From Pseudanabaenaceae cyanobacterium SKYG29 (lineage in GTDB: Bacteria; Cyanobacteriota; Cyanobacteriia; Pseudanabaenales; Pseudanabaenaceae): 64,000 bases of DNA. Below, one piece after another: positions 38,675 through 48,308 of this stretch. Both the position numbers and the translations under genes were made by a program. The notes beneath the pieces are model-generated. The model did no database searches, was not told the DNA's origin, and saw only the letters and a program-made list of their open reading frames with translations. How positions within the stretch are numbered: the first letter of the stretch is position 1; every line of letters starts with the position of its first letter. The stretch is taken from contig JANWWT010000001.1 in NCBI GenBank assembly GCA_025055675.1, positions 434,001 through 498,000 on the forward strand, read 5' to 3'.

Positions 38675-39985
38675 CTATGATAGAGGATTTCCTAGGGAGC
38701 GGGCTAATAACTCCACAGGATGTAACACAGGCACATCTTTATGCTGCAAAGCGAGGTGCTTACGAATTTGCAAAGCACACCCTACATTCGGGGAAGCAAT
38801 CACATCAGGTCGCGGCGTTAACAAATTATGCACTTTCTGTCTGCCCAATTCCTCTGCCACTTGCGGTTGCAGAATGTTATAGACTCCCGCACTGCCGCAA
38901 CAGATGGCATTATCGACAATTTCTGCTAGTTCTAGTTGAGGAATCTGTTTGAGCAATCGTCGGGGTGGCAAGCTAATCTTTTGTCCATGCAACAAATGAC
39001 AGGCATCTTGATAAACCACCCTCAAAGGAGCAGACCCGATCGGTTTTAACTCTGCTGTCATGCCCACTGCATCCAAAAATTCATGAATATCTCTGACTTT
39101 AGCCACAAACTCCTTCGCCTGGTCTTTGTATTGGGGGTCATCTGCCAACAAATGGTGGTACTCCTTCAAGGTATGACCGCATCCCGCTGCATTGATAATC
39201 ACATAATCCACATTAGCTGCCCTGAAGCAATCGATCATTTCCCTTGCCAGCTGCTGTGCCTGTTGTTCTTGCCCTTGGTGATGGGATAGCGCCCCACAAC
39301 AACCCTGTACGGGGGGAATCACCACTTCACAACCATTTGCCGCCAGTACCTTGACCGTTGCTTCATTCACCTGGGGTTGAAACAGGCGTTGCACACAGCC
39401 AAGGATTACCCCCACTCGATAGCGCTTTTGTCCCTGGGCAGGTACCAAGACCGGTAACCGATCGCTAAAGGCGGCTTTCGTCACAGGCGGCAAGATCGAT
39501 TCCATGGCGCGGAGACGATCGGGCAGCAGTCGCCATACACCCAGTTGACGCAGAAGTGAGGGCAGACCTAGTTTTTGATACAACCACAGCGGGTACAGCA
39601 ACCAGCGCATTCTCTGGGGGTAGGGAAAGATGTGAAAGATAAACCAACGCAGCAGGAAGTCAAAGGGCGATCGGGAGAAATTTCTTTCCACTTGGGCACG
39701 GGTGGCACTGATAAGCCGATCGTATTGCACCCCTGAGGGGCAGGTAGTAACACAAGCTAGACAACCCAAACAGGTATCAAAGTGTTGCACTACATTAGGA
39801 GCAAGTCCAATCTCTTGGGTATTGATGGCATCCATCAGATAGATACGTCCACGGGGGGAGTCCGTTTCCTTACCGATGACACGGTAGCTAGGGCAAGTAG
39901 CCAAACAAAAACCGCAATGGACACAGGCATCAATCAATTGGGGATTGGGAGGAGATTTTTGATCAAAAGTGGGAGCAGTTGCCAT
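38675..39985 (-). CDS. glcF: Glycolate oxidase/dehydrogenase iron-sulfur subunit GlcF
   Basis: 436 aa. Two 4Fe-4S motifs (CVHCGFCLATCPSY and CLGCLACVTTCPSG) in the first 90 residues. Two CCG-domain repeats follow (GCCGALSHHQG and CCGSAGVYN), as in GlcF and heterodisulfide-reductase D-like proteins. With GlcD (not in the window) it oxidises glycolate to glyoxylate in photorespiration. Related subunits of other FAD-linked dehydrogenases are the main alternative. First gene of the leftward operon with ycf34, DUF58 and pgeF. Confidence 0.9.
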   Translation of the reverse strand: MATAPTFDQKSPPNPQLIDACVHCGFCLATCPSYRVIGKETDSPRGRIYLMDAINTQEIGLAPNVVQHFDTCLGCLACVTTCPSGVQYDRLISATRAQVERNFSRSPFDFLLRWFIFHIFPYPQRMRWLLYPLWLYQKLGLPSLLRQLGVWRLLPDRLRAMESILPPVTKAAFSDRLPVLVPAQGQKRYRVGVILGCVQRLFQPQVNEATVKVLAANGCEVVIPPVQGCCGALSHHQGQEQQAQQLAREMIDCFRAANVDYVIINAAGCGHTLKEYHHLLADDPQYKDQAKEFVAKVRDIHEFLDAVGMTAELKPIGSAPLRVVYQDACHLLHGQKISLPPRRLLKQIPQLELAEIVDNAICCGSAGVYNILQPQVAEELGRQKVHNLLTPRPDVIASPNVGCALQIRKHLALQHKDVPVLHPVELLARSLGNPLS

Positions 39986-40279
39986 GGTTTGCTATGGGAG
40001 TTTTTGATCATCTTAATCAATCCTGGCAAGTCTCTGACCTGAGTTATCCCCATAGGCTACATAGGTCTCAGTCTATTTGTAGCAGTCCTCAACCCTATAA
40101 CAGATTTAACTAACTAATACTGTTTGACCACGGCAGAATTATAAGAGACTTTGGCAGACGGGCATTCTCTTGCTCTTAAATGATTCCTTAGATGAGGGGA
40201 ATTTGGGGGTAGGGGGCTATACCCTCGATGTTTTAGTTTTTGATGTTCTAGATGACAGCTACCTAACTGTTGTAACCAA
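39986..40279. other. Longest gene-free stretch (294 bp) between glcF and a P-loop kinase gene
   Basis: No convincing gene. A 62-codon minus-strand frame (40114-40302) overlaps the kinase gene end and has unlikely composition. An imperfect inverted repeat spans 40034-40071 (CTGACCT against AGGTCTCAG with a 2-nt bulge), in the probable upstream region of glcF. No tRNA, repeat array or terminator with a T-run was seen. Confidence 0.6.
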
Positions 40280-40765
40280 TTAGTCAATCCATTCACTTTC
40301 ATTTTTGGCTAAAGGGGATAGCAGATAATCGAATCCTTCCTGCAGGCGGGGGGGCGACAGTTGCAGATGGCGATACATCTCCACAATTACATCTTCGGGC
40401 ACTTGCCGATCGCGCTGTTGATTACGCATAAGACATACCCATAGGGGTTCATTCAGCCACCAGCCGCGAATGGGGTCAAAGCCGTACTTCCGTGCCAGGT
40501 CTATGACTTTCCGCCGATATTCCGCCCGATAGTTTGTGGCATCATATATCACGGAGTGGCGATCGGCACTGGCTCTGGCAAAAGCGGACTCCACTGCTCG
40601 CCAAATTTCACTCCAGTTACCTTGAATCCTAGCATCACCGTAGAGCTGTTCCCGCACCCGATCGGGGCTGACAATCACTGCATTACTGGTCTGCTGGAGC
40701 AGGGCTTGAGCGAGGGTAGATTTGCCGCTCCCAGGTACGCCGATGAGGATGATCGCCTCTGCCAT
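40280..40765 (-). CDS. P-loop kinase, AAA_33 / polynucleotide-kinase-like
   Basis: 161 aa. Walker A GVPGSGKST at residues 8-16, a lid/acceptor region SPDRVREQLYGD, YDATNYRAEYRRK and a DRQVPE segment. This pattern matches the small AAA_33 kinases related to T4 polynucleotide kinase and to zeta-toxin-like phosphotransferases. The substrate is unknown. Divergent from gpx, with only 21 bp between the start codons. Confidence 0.82.
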   Translation of the reverse strand: MAEAIILIGVPGSGKSTLAQALLQQTSNAVIVSPDRVREQLYGDARIQGNWSEIWRAVESAFARASADRHSVIYDATNYRAEYRRKVIDLARKYGFDPIRGWWLNEPLWVCLMRNQQRDRQVPEDVIVEMYRHLQLSPPRLQEGFDYLLSPLAKNESEWID

Positions 40766-40786
40766 GTCCTTTAGCTGGAAGAATCT

Positions 40787-41263
40787 ATGCCCACTTTACA
40801 CGAATATACGGTTACTAATATTGACGGACAGCCCGTGAATTTATCCCAGTACGCAGGGAAGGTCTGCTTGGTAGTGAATGTTGCTTCCCAGTGCGGCTAT
40901 ACACCCCAGTACAAGGGCTTGGAGGAGTTGTATCAGAAATACAAAGACCGCGGTTTCGTTATTCTGGGCTTCCCCAGTAATGATTTTGGGGCACAGGAAC
41001 CTGGCACAGAGGAGCAAATCAAGGAGTTCACTAAGTCCCGTTATGGGGTAACCTTCGATCTGTTCAGCAAAGTGAAAGTCAAGGGTCCAGATAAAGTGCC
41101 CGTTTACCAGTGCCTCACTTCTGAAACCAACAAGGAAGTGCAGTGGAACTTTAACAAGTACTTGGTGGACAAACAGGGTAAGGTGGTCAAATACTACCCC
41201 TCAAGTGTTGCGCCCGATAACCCTGAGTTGATTAAAGACATTGAAGCACTGCTCAACGCCTAG
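40787..41263 (+). CDS. Glutathione peroxidase family protein (Cys type)
   Basis: 158 aa. Thioredoxin fold with the peroxidatic Cys in NVASQCGYTPQY, FPSNDFGAQEPG (Gln of the catalytic triad) and WNFNKYLVD (Trp/Asn). The codon is Cys, not Sec. Cyanobacterial members reduce lipid hydroperoxides, often with NADPH or thioredoxin as donor. A Cys near PVYQC is a possible resolving residue but is not at the usual position. It abuts cobH directly (stop and ATG adjacent). Confidence 0.93.
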   Translation: MPTLHEYTVTNIDGQPVNLSQYAGKVCLVVNVASQCGYTPQYKGLEELYQKYKDRGFVILGFPSNDFGAQEPGTEEQIKEFTKSRYGVTFDLFSKVKVKGPDKVPVYQCLTSETNKEVQWNFNKYLVDKQGKVVKYYPSSVAPDNPELIKDIEALLNA

Positions 41264-41881
41264 ATGGACTACCTGCGGGATGGGGCAGAAATCTATCGCC
41301 GTTCCTTCGCCACCATTAGAGCGGAGACAGACCTGTCCCACCTGCCCCCAGCCTTAGAACCGATCGTGGTGCGCTTAATCCACAGTTGCGGCATGCCGGA
41401 TATTGTCCAGGATTTAGCCTATGGTGGGGATGTAGCAACGATCGGCAAGCAAGCGCTGCAAGGGGGGTCGCCCATTTTATGTGATAGTGAGATGGTGGCG
41501 CAAGGGATTAACAAAGCTTTTCTCCCCGCTCAAAATCAGGTAATTTGTACGCTCCATCACCCGCGGGTGCCGGAGTTGGCAAAAAGGCTAGGCAATACCC
41601 GATCGGCGGTGGCAGTAGATTTATGGCGGGAATATGTAGCGGGGTCAGTAATAGCTATTGGCAATGCCCCTACGGCTTTGTTTCGGCTCCTAGAATTGTT
41701 AGCGGTGGGGTATCCCAGACCAGCCGTGATTTTAGGTTTTCCTGTGGGCTTTGTGGGGGCAGCGGAAGCCAAACAGGCCCTGGCGGAGAATCCCTGGGGT
41801 ATACCCTTTCTCACTCTCCATGGGCGCAGGGGGGGGAGTAGCCTGGCAGTAGCGGCGGTCAACGGGTTGGCTTTGGCATGA
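41264..41881 (+). CDS. cobH: Precorrin-8X methylmutase
   Basis: 205 aa. Moves the C11 methyl to C12 to form hydrogenobyrinate/cobyrinate. Family segments: IHSCGMPDIVQDL (catalytic His), ILCDSEMVAQGI, IGNAPTALFRLLEL and GFPVGFVGAAEAK. CbiC is the equivalent name in the anaerobic route. It begins directly after gpx and overlaps cobI by 4 bp. Confidence 0.95.
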   Translation: MDYLRDGAEIYRRSFATIRAETDLSHLPPALEPIVVRLIHSCGMPDIVQDLAYGGDVATIGKQALQGGSPILCDSEMVAQGINKAFLPAQNQVICTLHHPRVPELAKRLGNTRSAVAVDLWREYVAGSVIAIGNAPTALFRLLELLAVGYPRPAVILGFPVGFVGAAEAKQALAENPWGIPFLTLHGRRGGSSLAVAAVNGLALA

Positions 41882-42567
41882 CCACAATCTATGGCATTGG
41901 TGTTGGTCCTGGTGACCCTGAACTAATTACGGTCAAGGGCTTGCGTATTTTACAGTCCTGTGGGGTGGTGGTCTATCAGGCAGCCGATGGTCACAAAAGT
42001 AATGCGCGGCGGATAGTGGAGGGTTATTTGTGCCCCCACCAAATTGAAGTTGTCTATCACTTGCCTCGCTCTTTAGATGCCACAGAAGTGGATTACGACA
42101 GGGCAATCGCTCCCCTGTTGCCCTATTTGGAATTGGGTCAGGACGTGGCTGTCATTTGTGAGGGTGACCCCCTGTTATATGGCTCATTTATGTATGTATT
42201 TACAAGATTGCAGGGTAAGTATCCCATCGAGGTTATTCCTGGTATTTGTTCGCCTTTGGGCGCAGCGGCGGCACTGGGTTTGCCCCTAAGTTATCGTCAG
42301 GAAGTGTTCAAAATTATCCCCGCTACTTTGGATGCTGCTAGGCTAAGAAATGAACTAGATTCTGTCGATGCCTGTGCCATTATTAAGCTGACTAGACATT
42401 TTGCGAAGGTACGATCGGTCTTGCAAGAACTACAGCTCTTACCCAGGGCTATTTACATTGAAAGAGCAACCATGGCGGAGCAAAAAGTCATACCCCTAGA
42501 ATTGGTTGACCCCGATCGTGTTCCCTATTTCTCTCTGATTTTAGTGCCCAGCCTTAGCCGTCTATGA
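41878..42567 (+). CDS. cobI: Precorrin-2 C20-methyltransferase
   Basis: 229 aa. SAM-dependent tetrapyrrole methylase: GIGVGPGDPELITVKG at the N-terminus, VICEGDPLLYGSFMY (second SAM loop) and VIPGICSPLGAAAALG. Catalyses C20 methylation early in corrin ring synthesis (CbiL in the anaerobic route). Overlaps cobH and cobJ by 4 bp each. Confidence 0.95.
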   Translation: MTTIYGIGVGPGDPELITVKGLRILQSCGVVVYQAADGHKSNARRIVEGYLCPHQIEVVYHLPRSLDATEVDYDRAIAPLLPYLELGQDVAVICEGDPLLYGSFMYVFTRLQGKYPIEVIPGICSPLGAAAALGLPLSYRQEVFKIIPATLDAARLRNELDSVDACAIIKLTRHFAKVRSVLQELQLLPRAIYIERATMAEQKVIPLELVDPDRVPYFSLILVPSLSRL

Positions 42568-44024
42568 GAGAGTTAGCGATTTTAGTGTTAGGAGAAGGGG
42601 GGATAAGGATAGCTCAGTTGCTGCAATCTCACTACCCTAGCAGTAAAATCTATGGCTGGGCAAAACGGGTATGCTTTGCTGATATTTTTTTTACAGAATT
42701 TGCCCCTACTTGTCAGCAGCTATACCGAGATGGTTACAGCTTAGTGGGGATTTGTAGTGCAGGTATTCTGATTAGGAGTCTCGCCCCTATTTTGCAGGAT
42801 AAAACGATTGAACCCCCTGTTATTGCCCTCTCTGAGGATGGCAGTACCGTAGTTCCCCTCTTGGGTGGTCTGCAGGGAGCCAATGAGTTAGCCACAGTGA
42901 TTGCCCAAATTTTGCACACTCAGCCTGCCATTACTAGCACAGGCAGTAACCGCTTTAAGGTAAGTTTACTATCGCCACCCCAGGGCTACAGATTGTTGAA
43001 CCCCATTGGGGAGGCTAAACATTTCTTGGCAGACTTGTTAGCAGGGGCAAAAGTCAAGCTCAATGTGTCGATCGATTGCCCCAATCCTGACTGGCTGACC
43101 AATAGCGATTTACCCATTAGTGATAATGCTACCCATCAAATTACTATTACCACGGCAAGCAAAATTGATGACTTGAGTCATAGCCATTTAGCCTATCAAT
43201 GTACACCCCTTAGGGGCAAATTAGCAGTTGTGGGATTAGGTCCTGGGGATGTTGACAAGCTTACTCCTGCAGTACAACAAATCATATCTGGCAGTACCGA
43301 TATTGTCGGCTACCACACCTACATCAAACTGCTATCTAAATTTACTGGTCATAAAACTGTCCACAGTTTTGATAACAAACAGGAAACCGATCGTGCCCAT
43401 CTAGCTATTGCGTTAGCCCAACAGGGAAAACAGGTAGTGGTAGTTTCTTCAGGGGATGCAGGCATTTTTGGCATGGCAACTACGGTCTTGGAAGTGTTAG
43501 ATAAAACAGACACGGATATAAATTTTGACCTCACCTTCCACCCTGGCATTTCGGCAGTCCAAACTTTGGCAGCTAAGGTGGGCGCTCCCCTCGGTCATGA
43601 CTTTGCCGTAATTTCCCTGTCCGACCATCTCAAACCTTGGTCAACAATTGCCGATCGTCTCCGTGCCCTTGCCCAAACCGACTTTGTCATTGCTATCTAC
43701 AACCCTGCCTCTAGTACCCGTCGCAGCCAAATCCATCAAGCTAAAGCTATACTAGCCCAATATCGATCGCCCCAAAATGTGGTGGTGGTGGGGAAAAATC
43801 TCGATCGCCCAGGTGAAGAAGTGATTATCACAACTTTGCAAGACTTCAACCCCGATTTAGTCGATATGCAAACGATCGTTTTAGTCGGTTCCAGTCACAC
43901 CAAAATCATCAGCAAGAGAAATCAGGTTTGGGTTTACACCCCCCGTTTTTACCACTCTACTGGGGGGGAGCAGGACGGACAGGGCGGCGGGGCAGGCGGG
44001 GACGATCGAGAGCGGCAGTTTTAG
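42564..44024 (+). CDS. cobJ: CbiG-CobJ/CbiH fusion, precorrin-3B C17-methyltransferase
   Basis: 486 aa. The N-terminal ~200 residues are CbiG-like (GEGGIRIAQ, GICSAGILIRSLAP, ALSEDGSTVVPLLGG), the lactone-opening partner in the anaerobic route. Residues ~215-460 are the CbiH/CobJ methylase (VVGLGPGDVDKLTP, VVSSGDAGIFGMA, FHPGISAVQ, YNPASSTRR). This fusion is known in cyanobacteria. The usual end would be near WVYTPR; here ~25 extra Gly/Asp-rich residues follow, and they are exactly the part that overlaps the next gene by 68 bp. Confidence 0.94.
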   Translation: MRELAILVLGEGGIRIAQLLQSHYPSSKIYGWAKRVCFADIFFTEFAPTCQQLYRDGYSLVGICSAGILIRSLAPILQDKTIEPPVIALSEDGSTVVPLLGGLQGANELATVIAQILHTQPAITSTGSNRFKVSLLSPPQGYRLLNPIGEAKHFLADLLAGAKVKLNVSIDCPNPDWLTNSDLPISDNATHQITITTASKIDDLSHSHLAYQCTPLRGKLAVVGLGPGDVDKLTPAVQQIISGSTDIVGYHTYIKLLSKFTGHKTVHSFDNKQETDRAHLAIALAQQGKQVVVVSSGDAGIFGMATTVLEVLDKTDTDINFDLTFHPGISAVQTLAAKVGAPLGHDFAVISLSDHLKPWSTIADRLRALAQTDFVIAIYNPASSTRRSQIHQAKAILAQYRSPQNVVVVGKNLDRPGEEVIITTLQDFNPDLVDMQTIVLVGSSHTKIISKRNQVWVYTPRFYHSTGGEQDGQGGGAGGDDRERQF

Positions 44025-44847
44025 GAGGGGCAGGAGTTTTGCCCCTGGGTCTGCTTTTCTTTTTCGGTTTGGCAATTTTCTTCTGTTGCACGATCGGTTC
44101 TAGCGCCTTTCCCTCGACAAACCTCAGAGTTTTACCCTCTCGCACTACCGTCATATCCCAAAAGTAATTCTTCTGTTCTGGGGGGACAGTGCCAGCAATC
44201 TTGAGCTTGAACTTACGCAATGCTTTGTTAATCTGTGCCTTGGCATCACTGCGCTTGATTTTCACCACAATTTGTTCTGGCTCTACCTGCACTACTTCAC
44301 CACGGATAGAAAATTGCCCCTCTGGAAAACCAGGATCAATAGGTGTTTCCGACTTGCCCAACTCTACTGGTGCCCACACCCCTGCAATTTGTAGATGGAG
44401 TTCAGCATCTTGATTGCGAGTACGGGGATAGACAACCCACAGATAGGAACGATCGGGTGCCAACCTCTTTTTAATTAGAGACATCATCTTGCCCAAAACT
44501 ACGCAGGAGAGGGACTGCCCATCCGGGGTAACCAGAGTACCCTTGCCTATGTCGGACTCTTCAGGCACAAATCGCCCTTCCACCAGACCAACCGCCCGGT
44601 ATTGTAGGGGAGTTGTGGGGGGAAGAATAGGCTGTAATCCCTTAGGAACAGGTTCTGCTGGCTGGGTTGCTTGCTCTACTTCTTGCGGCTTTGCTGCCGC
44701 CTCTGGGACTGATTCCGCAGGCTTAGTAGGGGGTGCGGGTGGTTGGGCAGGAGTAATCCGCACCAATTCTAATTTGGGTTTGGCGGGGGGTGGAGCAGGT
44801 GGAGGATGGGGACGCTTGGGACGTTTAGGTTTTTCCAGGTCGCTCAT
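43957..44847 (-). CDS. Hypothetical Pro-rich protein with central conserved domain
   Basis: 296 aa. N-terminal ~75 residues are Pro/Ala/Lys-rich and probably disordered. A central beta-rich domain spans ~78-250 (YRAVGLVEGRFVPEE, YLWVVYPRT, FSIRGEVVQVEPEQIVVKI, ending NYFWDMTVVREG). The C-terminus is basic and Pro-rich (KKKSRPRGKTP). The pattern of short strands suggests OB-like folds, perhaps nucleic-acid binding, but that is inference. It follows tpiA with a 4-bp overlap; its 3' end overlaps cobJ by 68 bp. Confidence 0.75.
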   Translation of the reverse strand: MSDLEKPKRPKRPHPPPAPPPAKPKLELVRITPAQPPAPPTKPAESVPEAAAKPQEVEQATQPAEPVPKGLQPILPPTTPLQYRAVGLVEGRFVPEESDIGKGTLVTPDGQSLSCVVLGKMMSLIKKRLAPDRSYLWVVYPRTRNQDAELHLQIAGVWAPVELGKSETPIDPGFPEGQFSIRGEVVQVEPEQIVVKIKRSDAKAQINKALRKFKLKIAGTVPPEQKNYFWDMTVVREGKTLRFVEGKALEPIVQQKKIAKPKKKSRPRGKTPAPPKTAALDRPRLPRRPVRPAPPQ

Positions 44848-45632
44848 GGTCTAGGAGTGGGGAGATGGAAATTAACTATCCGCGCAAAACTATTGGGGTC
44901 AAGGCTAGCACCACCAACCAGTACACCATCAATTTCCGGTTGCGCCATTAATTCATCAATGTTGTCCGGCTTGACTGAGCCACCGTAGAGGAGCGTAATC
45001 CGATCGGAGTTAAGCACAGAGCGGATATGTTTGAGCATCCGATTTGCCTCTTGGGGGTGGCAGGTATCCCCCGTCCCGATCGCCCAGACAGGTTCATAGG
45101 CAATGACTAAGTTAGTAATGTCAATTCCCTCTAGGGCATTAGTCAATTGACTGGTCAAGACATCTTCCGCTACCCCTGACTCCCGCTGCAGTTTAGTTTC
45201 ACCAATACACAGGATGGGAGTAATATTATGGGCTTGGGCAGCCATGACCCGCTTGCGTACTGTTTCATCCGTATCACAGAAATAGTGGCGACGTTCACTG
45301 TGCCCCACAATCACATAGCGGACATTGTACTCATTGAGCATCTGCCCGGAAATTTCCCCTGTAAAGGGACCCTCATCTGCCCAGTGAATATTTTGCGCCC
45401 CGATCATTAAATTTCTAGGAGCTAATACCAGAATTTCGGAGAGGAATTGTAACTTAGTGAAAGGCGCACAGATCACAATATCGGGTACATGGTTACTCTT
45501 TTGTTCATCTAGCCACCACACCCGATCGCTGTGGAGTTGGGGCAAAAACTTAATGAGAAAATCCCGCGCTTCTGGCTGGGTCTTATACATTTTCCAGTTG
45601 CCGGCAATGATTTGCTTGCGACCGTAGTTCAC
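44844..45632 (-). CDS. tpiA: Triose-phosphate isomerase
   Basis: 262 aa. Substrate Lys in IIAGNWKMYK, the active-site His in VIVGHSERR, the catalytic Glu loop in AYEPVWAIGTGD, and the phosphate loop LLYGGSVKPDN. Interconverts DHAP and G3P in the Calvin cycle and glycolysis. Slightly longer than the usual ~245 aa because of an insertion after the first helix (SDRVWWLDEQKSNHVPD). Confidence 0.97.
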   Translation of the reverse strand: MNYGRKQIIAGNWKMYKTQPEARDFLIKFLPQLHSDRVWWLDEQKSNHVPDIVICAPFTKLQFLSEILVLAPRNLMIGAQNIHWADEGPFTGEISGQMLNEYNVRYVIVGHSERRHYFCDTDETVRKRVMAAQAHNITPILCIGETKLQRESGVAEDVLTSQLTNALEGIDITNLVIAYEPVWAIGTGDTCHPQEANRMLKHIRSVLNSDRITLLYGGSVKPDNIDELMAQPEIDGVLVGGASLDPNSFARIVNFHLPTPRP

Positions 45633-45688
45633 ACTTTCCCCTTTCTCTCGCTCTCGATTCCATTTAGTATATCCTGTGGGAGAGACAG

Positions 45689-46651
45689 TTAGGTGAAATG
45701 TTGAAAGGCTCTACCCTGAGGTAGATTAATGCCTTGGTCGGTAATTGTACCGATGATAGAACTACCTGGCAATTGCTGGTTTATGTTAATAGCAGCTGCT
45801 TCCGGCAGGCAGAGAACTAATTCAAAATCTTCGCCGCCATATAGTACCCAATCCAGGGCATTTTCCCCTGCTACTTTTGTCAGTAATTTCGGCACAGGAA
45901 AATTCTCCCAGTCAATCACACACCCCACTTGGCTCAGCCGACAAATTTGATAGATAGCATCCGCTAGTCCGTCACTGCTGTCCATCCCACAGACCCGATC
46001 GCTGTATTGCCACAGCAAAGGAATCACATCTAAGCGGGGGCGGGGACGTTGATGGGCATGACAGAGCAGCTGCCGTTCCGTTGGTGTCAGAGGTTCTCCT
46101 AGTTCAGGATGGAGTAAGATTTCTAAGCCCGCCTTGGACAGACCGTGGTCACCGGTAATTAATACCCGGTCCCCTGGTTGGGCAGTATGGCGATAGATTG
46201 CTTGGTGGTAGAGCACTTGTCCCAGAGCAGTAACACTAATGACATTGCGGTCACAGCGGACAGTATCACCCCCCACCAGGACAGTGTTGTAGGCGATCAG
46301 GCACTCCCTGAAGCCGCGATAAACCCCCTCGATCCAGCCCACAGGGGTTTCGGGATGGAGACCAACTGCTACGACCAACCCCCAAGGCTTTGCCCCCATA
46401 GCTGCCAAGTCAGACAAATTCGCCGCCGCTGCCCGCCAGCCCACGTCTTCAGCACTGGTGGTTTGGGGACTGAAATGTACCCCCTCTACCAGCATATCTG
46501 TTGTAATTACCACACTGTGGTGGGGCAAGGTACTCCCTAAAAGAGCCGCATCATCGCCAACACTGTTGTGGCAAAAGGGGCGGAACAGTTCCAACAAGCC
46601 CGCCTCTCCCACATCTTTGACCCGCCGCTCCCCCGTTTCCCTAGGCGACAT
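45689..46651 (-). CDS. thiL: Thiamine-monophosphate kinase
   Basis: 320 aa. Makes thiamine diphosphate from thiamine phosphate. PurM-like fold with VGDDAALL (Mg/ATP), [42 protein letters not shown] and [11 protein letters not shown]. Overlaps gloB by 11 bp. Confidence 0.95.
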   Translation of the reverse strand: MSPRETGERRVKDVGEAGLLELFRPFCHNSVGDDAALLGSTLPHHSVVITTDMLVEGVHFSPQTTSAEDVGWRAAAANLSDLAAMGAKPWGLVVAVGLHPETPVGWIEGVYRGFRECLIAYNTVLVGGDTVRCDRNVISVTALGQVLYHQAIYRHTAQPGDRVLITGDHGLSKAGLEILLHPELGEPLTPTERQLLCHAHQRPRPRLDVIPLLWQYSDRVCGMDSSDGLADAIYQICRLSQVGCVIDWENFPVPKLLTKVAGENALDWVLYGGEDFELVLCLPEAAAININQQLPGSSIIGTITDQGINLPQGRAFQHFT

Positions 46652-47411
46652 ATAGGTCTTTCATACCCCGCAGCTTACCAAACACCCGATCGGGTTCTGT
46701 ATACCCAGTCGCCGCCTGTATAGCAGGGGTATCCCAGCGCAGGAAGGGATTGATCGCTTTTTCCAGCCCGATCGTGGAGGGGATAGTGCAAATGTAGTTA
46801 GCGCGCATTTCCTGGACTACTTGGAAACGAGCACGCAGAGCATAGTTATCGGGGTCAACAGTGAGAGCAAACTTGAGATTATTGAGGGTGTATTCGTGGG
46901 CACACCACACCTGGGTTGCTTCGGGCAATTGGCGTAATTTAGACAGCGACTGTACCATTTGGCTGGGCGTTCCCTCAAACAACCTACCGCAGCCGCCGCT
47001 AAAGAGCGTATCGCCGCAGAAAAGATGACCAGACTGGGGAAAGTAGTAGGCAATATGTCCCCGCGTGTGCCCTGGGATAAATAAAATCTCTGCCTCTTCC
47101 CCGCCAAAAGTAACCCGATCGTTTTCCTGTAAAAACACCGTTTGCCCTGGGATTCTCCCCTTGTCCGCCGCGCCACCATAGACAGTTGCCTGGGGATAGA
47201 CGGATAGTAAGTCCCGATTGCCCCCCACATGGTCGCTGTGGTGATGGGTATTGAAAATAGCTACCAGTTTTGCCCCTAGTTCTGCTAACTTGCTCAAAAC
47301 AGGTTCGGCTATCGCTGGGTCAACTACTGCCGCCTCTGCACGATCGGGGTCGTGGAGCAGAAAAATATAGTTATCTTTGAGGGCCGGTAGACAGTGAACA
47401 GCAAACGCCAT
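46641..47411 (-). CDS. gloB: Hydroxyacylglutathione hydrolase (glyoxalase II)
   Basis: 256 aa. Metallo-beta-lactamase fold with [32 protein letters not shown] and the C-terminal glutathione-binding domain ([23 protein letters not shown]). Hydrolyses S-lactoylglutathione in methylglyoxal detoxification. One base separates it from the DUF4079 gene; it overlaps thiL by 11 bp. Confidence 0.95.
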   Translation of the reverse strand: MAFAVHCLPALKDNYIFLLHDPDRAEAAVVDPAIAEPVLSKLAELGAKLVAIFNTHHHSDHVGGNRDLLSVYPQATVYGGAADKGRIPGQTVFLQENDRVTFGGEEAEILFIPGHTRGHIAYYFPQSGHLFCGDTLFSGGCGRLFEGTPSQMVQSLSKLRQLPEATQVWCAHEYTLNNLKFALTVDPDNYALRARFQVVQEMRANYICTIPSTIGLEKAINPFLRWDTPAIQAATGYTEPDRVFGKLRGMKDLYVA

Positions 47412-47412
47412 A

Positions 47413-47931
47413 CTAGGAAGCCTTGGTCATCGATTCCAGAATCCGTTGCACGATTTGTACCCCTGTAGCTGCTTGCCAGAGAAAGAAGCTCACCAACAGG
47501 GTGTTGAGGGAAATGTGAGTCAGTCTTGCCCACTCCTTGCCTTTTTGCATCCAGGGTACAAGACCAGCACTGAGGGTAGCTAAACCCGCCACACTCAAAC
47601 CCACGATTAAATGGGGTCCGACAAACAGCTTGTTGTTATTGATGTAGGTAACTGCCATGCCACCAATGCTCCCCATCACTAAGCCAATCAGCAGGAGGGA
47701 ACCAGTGACAAAGTGCTTATCCTTGAGAGCTTTGAGGGTACCGCCCGCTTCCTCTTGCAGAGCCTTCTTCTCCTCCCCTTTCGCCAGACGGAGTTTGCGC
47801 ACTTGCAGACCGAGGTAAGCAGCATAGAGCATCACAGCTAAAGTCACCCACATCAAAGTCGGATGGACAAAAGTCAAGACAGGACGGAGGTTGTCGGGAA
47901 TCGCTAAGTTCATAGAGTAGGGGAAATTCAT
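47413..47931 (-). CDS. DUF4079 family membrane protein
   Basis: 172 aa with four predicted membrane helices (~20-45, ~78-100, ~108-130, ~145-165). A charged loop after helix 1 ([20 protein letters not shown]) and conserved His in [16 protein letters not shown] and THISLNT suggest haem- or quinone-linked membrane chemistry, but no function is established. DUF4079 is cyanobacterial/plastid. Overlaps the DUF309 gene by 4 bp. Confidence 0.82.
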   Translation of the reverse strand: MNFPYSMNLAIPDNLRPVLTFVHPTLMWVTLAVMLYAAYLGLQVRKLRLAKGEEKKALQEEAGGTLKALKDKHFVTGSLLLIGLVMGSIGGMAVTYINNNKLFVGPHLIVGLSVAGLATLSAGLVPWMQKGKEWARLTHISLNTLLVSFFLWQAATGVQIVQRILESMTKAS

Positions 47932-48308
47932 CTTTCTTCATAATACCCCAGGTTGGGGTAGGGGGGGAGTGGGGCATCTGCCTGCAAAGCGAGGAGTAAA
48001 TTTTCTGCCCCTTCTAGGAAATGTCCTAGATCAAGACCGTGATAGCCATCTTCGTACTGGTGCAGGCGATAAATGCCTTCCCCTAACAAAATCTTAGCCC
48101 CGTTGGTGTTCCCCTGCTGAAGGTGATAACAACCCACTGCCACTTGCAACAATCCCTGATAAAAATTGCGTTCCTCTGGGGGAGCGTTGTGCCAAATTTC
48201 TTCCAAGATGTCGTGGCAGAGATAAAAATCCTGTTGGTTGAAAAGTCCTACGGCTACTTCTAAATCAGCCGCCCCAGTTTGGCCATCCTCACTGCTAGTC
48301 ATGGGCAC
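47928..48308 (-). CDS. DUF309 domain protein
   Basis: 126 aa helical protein with the DUF309 signature: FNQQDFYLCHDILEEIWHNA (His, Glu, Trp), ERNFYQGLLQVAVGCYHLQQGN and RLHQY. Function unknown; the conserved His/Glu resemble a metal- or ligand-binding helical bundle. Overlaps EamA by 14 bp and DUF4079 by 4 bp. Confidence 0.85.
   Translation of the reverse strand: MPMTSSEDGQTGAADLEVAVGLFNQQDFYLCHDILEEIWHNAPPEERNFYQGLLQVAVGCYHLQQGNTNGAKILLGEGIYRLHQYEDGYHGLDLGHFLEGAENLLLALQADAPLPPYPNLGYYEER

Noticed and set aside
40114-40302. 62-aa frame between the P-loop kinase and glcF
   Set aside because: Overlaps the end of the kinase gene, no recognisable domain or ribosome site, and unlikely composition.
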